Part shown: positions 62,907-64,000 of the stretch, piece after piece | Layout: each line of letters begins with the position of its first letter | How positions within the stretch are numbered: position 1 is the first letter of the stretch | Position numbers and translations under genes: made by a program | Assembly (NCBI RefSeq): GCF_950100655.1 | Contig: NZ_CATNLY010000023.1 | Coordinates: forward strand, 620,001-684,000 | Direction: 5' to 3' | Length of the DNA: 64,000 nucleotides | DNA from: Pleomorphomonas sp. T1.2MG-36 | Lineage (GTDB): Bacteria; Pseudomonadota; Alphaproteobacteria; Rhizobiales; Pleomorphomonadaceae | Notes under the pieces: generated by a model | Told to the model about the DNA's origin: nothing | Database searches by the model: none | What the model saw: the letters and a program-made list of their open reading frames with translations, nothing else

Positions 62907-63692
62907 ATGCTGTTTTCCCTTCGACGTTCCGCGCTTCTCGCCCTGCTGCTGCCGCTTGCGCTCGTCTCCGCCGGGTGCGCGAACAACAGACCGGTGCTCA
63001 CCACCAGAGGCGACGTATCGGTGACCGGTTCCGTGGATCGGATGACCGACACGCAGATCACCGCTGCCGCATCGGCCTGGGGGCAGCGCTACGACGCCGA
63101 TCCCAAGAACCGCACCAACATTCTCAACTACGCCGCGGCCCTTCGCCTCGGCGGTCGCACCGACCAGGCCGTCGCGGTCCTTGAGAAGGGCATGCTGGCC
63201 TCGCAGAACGACCCGGAAATGAGCGCCGCCTATGGCAAGGCGCTTGCCGCCAACGGCAACTTCGACCAGGCGCTCAGGGTCATCCGCCAGACCCAGCAGC
63301 CCGATCGCCCGGACTGGAAGCTCTATTCCGCCGAAGGCGCCATCCTGGACCAGCAGGGCAACCCGGCCGAAGCGCGGGCCGCCTACCAGAAAGCCCTGCA
63401 GATCGCGCCCGGCGAAGCCTCGATCTACAATAACCTCGCGCTGTCCTATCTCCTCGCCGGCGATGTCGCCAATGCCGAGACAACGCTGCGGAAGGCGGCC
63501 ACTTTGCCCGGCGCGACCAGCCGCATCCGCCAGAATCTGGCGCTTGTGCTGGGGTTGCAGGGCAAGTTCAAGGAAGCCGATGCCATCGCCCGGCAGGAAC
63601 TCGACCCGGCGCAGGCGGAAACCAACGTCGCCTATCTCAAGTCGATGCTGAGCCAGACCAACACCTGGAAGGAAGCCCGCAAGCAGGGCTGA
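62907..63692 (+). CDS. TPR lipoprotein (TadD-like)
   Basis: The 261-residue protein has a lipoprotein signal MLFSLRRSALLALLLPLALV followed by SAGC, the lipobox (Cys at about 24). After it come tetratricopeptide repeats (ILNYAAALRLGGRTDQAVAV, PEMSAAYGKALAANGNFDQA, EAEIYNN-type repeats at PGEASIYNNLALSYLLAGDV). It is anchored in the outer or inner membrane and probably assembles a complex. Composition and position resemble TadD of Flp pilus loci, but no tad gene is in view, so that link is tentative. ATG 62907 has GGTGAG upstream. Confidence 0.85.
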   Translation: MLFSLRRSALLALLLPLALVSAGCANNRPVLTTRGDVSVTGSVDRMTDTQITAAASAWGQRYDADPKNRTNILNYAAALRLGGRTDQAVAVLEKGMLASQNDPEMSAAYGKALAANGNFDQALRVIRQTQQPDRPDWKLYSAEGAILDQQGNPAEARAAYQKALQIAPGEASIYNNLALSYLLAGDVANAETTLRKAATLPGATSRIRQNLALVLGLQGKFKEADAIARQELDPAQAETNVAYLKSMLSQTNTWKEARKQG

Positions 63693-63703
63693 CGGGAGGA
63701 GAC

Positions 63704-64000
63704 GCTGCCCGGGATCATCAATCTTGCGGATGTCGCCTTCGCGCCCGAGGACGACATCGATCGGACCGCGCCCGAGGGTTACGCGGCCCGCTTTGCCGCC
63801 ATCGGTGCTCAGCTCGGCGCTCGGATGCTCGGTTACTCGCTGATCGAGACCGCTCCGGGATGCCGCGCCACGCCCTTCCACAACCACCGATACAATGAGG
63901 AAATGTTCCTGATCCTCGAGGGTGAAGGCAGCATTCGCATCGGCCACGACCGATATCCGGTTCGGGCCGGTGACATCATCGCCTGTCCGGCCGGCGGCCC
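63704..64000 (+). CDS. Partial CDS, cupin domain protein (runs off right edge)
   Basis: The reading frame is open from the TPR gene stop to the window end. From a possible CTG start at 63704 (GGGAGGAG just upstream) it encodes LPGIINLADVAFAPEDDIDR and a cupin with CRATPFHNHRYNEEMFLILE, G-E-G-S-I-R-I-G and YPVRAGDIIACPAGG. The His-x-His and Glu metal ligands of cupin motif 1 are present. No ATG, GTG or TTG lies in frame before the conserved part, so a non-standard start, or a start I cannot recognise, is needed. The gene is the second of a pair with the lipoprotein, 11 bases away. At least 99 codons are seen; the C-terminus is missing. Confidence 0.7.

Overview
The window is chromosomal, gene-dense and GC-rich DNA (third positions strongly G/C) from an alphaproteobacterium, most likely of the order Hyphomicrobiales. 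The evidence is the family mix: a XylR/GH43/ABC xyloside locus, ThuA/ThuB-type genes, a DUF2934 protein, a globin-coupled chemoreceptor and a MASE1-PAS-GGDEF-EAL protein. A complete mannitol PTS is unusual for the class and recalls the Pleomorphomonas group, but that placement is an inference. I see no insertion sequence, prophage, CRISPR array or rRNA. One tRNA, Arg(ACG), is present.

Layout. 1-11,100: carbohydrate PTS and amino-sugar block on the minus strand: partial NagB-like gene, ROK regulator, AraC regulator, EIIA-HPr-EI tri-fusion, mtlD, mtlA, then glmS and an orphan fructose-type EIIB. 11,300-18,640: a xyloside uptake operon (binding protein, two permeases, cytoplasmic GH43, ATPase), closed by a terminator and divergent from a XylR-like regulator. 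18,750-19,890: tRNA-Arg and a small membrane protein. 19,888-30,918: an RpiR-type regulator divergent from a tightly packed six-gene operon plus an aldolase. The operon encodes diaminopropionate ammonia-lyase, two N-carbamoyl-amino-acid-hydrolase-type enzymes, a YgfK-like Fe-S protein, a fused Fe-S/molybdopterin hydroxylase and an SsnA-like amidohydrolase. This matches the E. coli ygeX-ygeY-ygfK-ssnA-xdhD (urate/purine, 'selenium-dependent molybdenum hydroxylase') cluster but is reorganised, and it is the most interesting system in the window. 30,930-40,370: a small basic protein, a large c-di-GMP enzyme, a small secreted protein, purU, a modABC molybdate transporter with a ModE-like operator, and an AI-2E family permease. 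40,497-55,082: GH1 glucosidase, small hypotheticals, a FlgC-like protein, DUF4432, a HerA-like ATPase, mogA, cspA, cytochrome b561, tex, a DUF2934 protein, a decayed amidohydrolase, a cupin, a soluble globin-coupled chemoreceptor and ilvD. 55,083-64,000: thuA/thuB-like genes behind two exact inverted LacI-type operators, the ackA-pta operon, an M17 aminopeptidase, a TPR lipoprotein and a partial cupin gene.

How the parts fit. The mtl block supplies its own PTS chain: the tri-fusion carries EI and HPr, and MtlA carries EIICBA. Mannitol is thus imported as mannitol-1-phosphate and MtlD oxidises it to fructose-6-phosphate, which GlmS can also draw on. The xyl locus imports xylosides intact and cleaves them inside the cell. 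The molybdenum theme recurs: a Moco-dependent hydroxylase in the purine-type operon, ModABC for molybdate uptake under a ModE-type site, and MogA for molybdopterin adenylation. AckA-Pta links acetyl-CoA, acetyl phosphate and acetate.

Limits. All calls come from reading the sequence. Family assignments rest on recalled motifs and not on database searches. Start codons were chosen from ribosome-binding sites, overlaps and family length. Operators and promoters are predictions.
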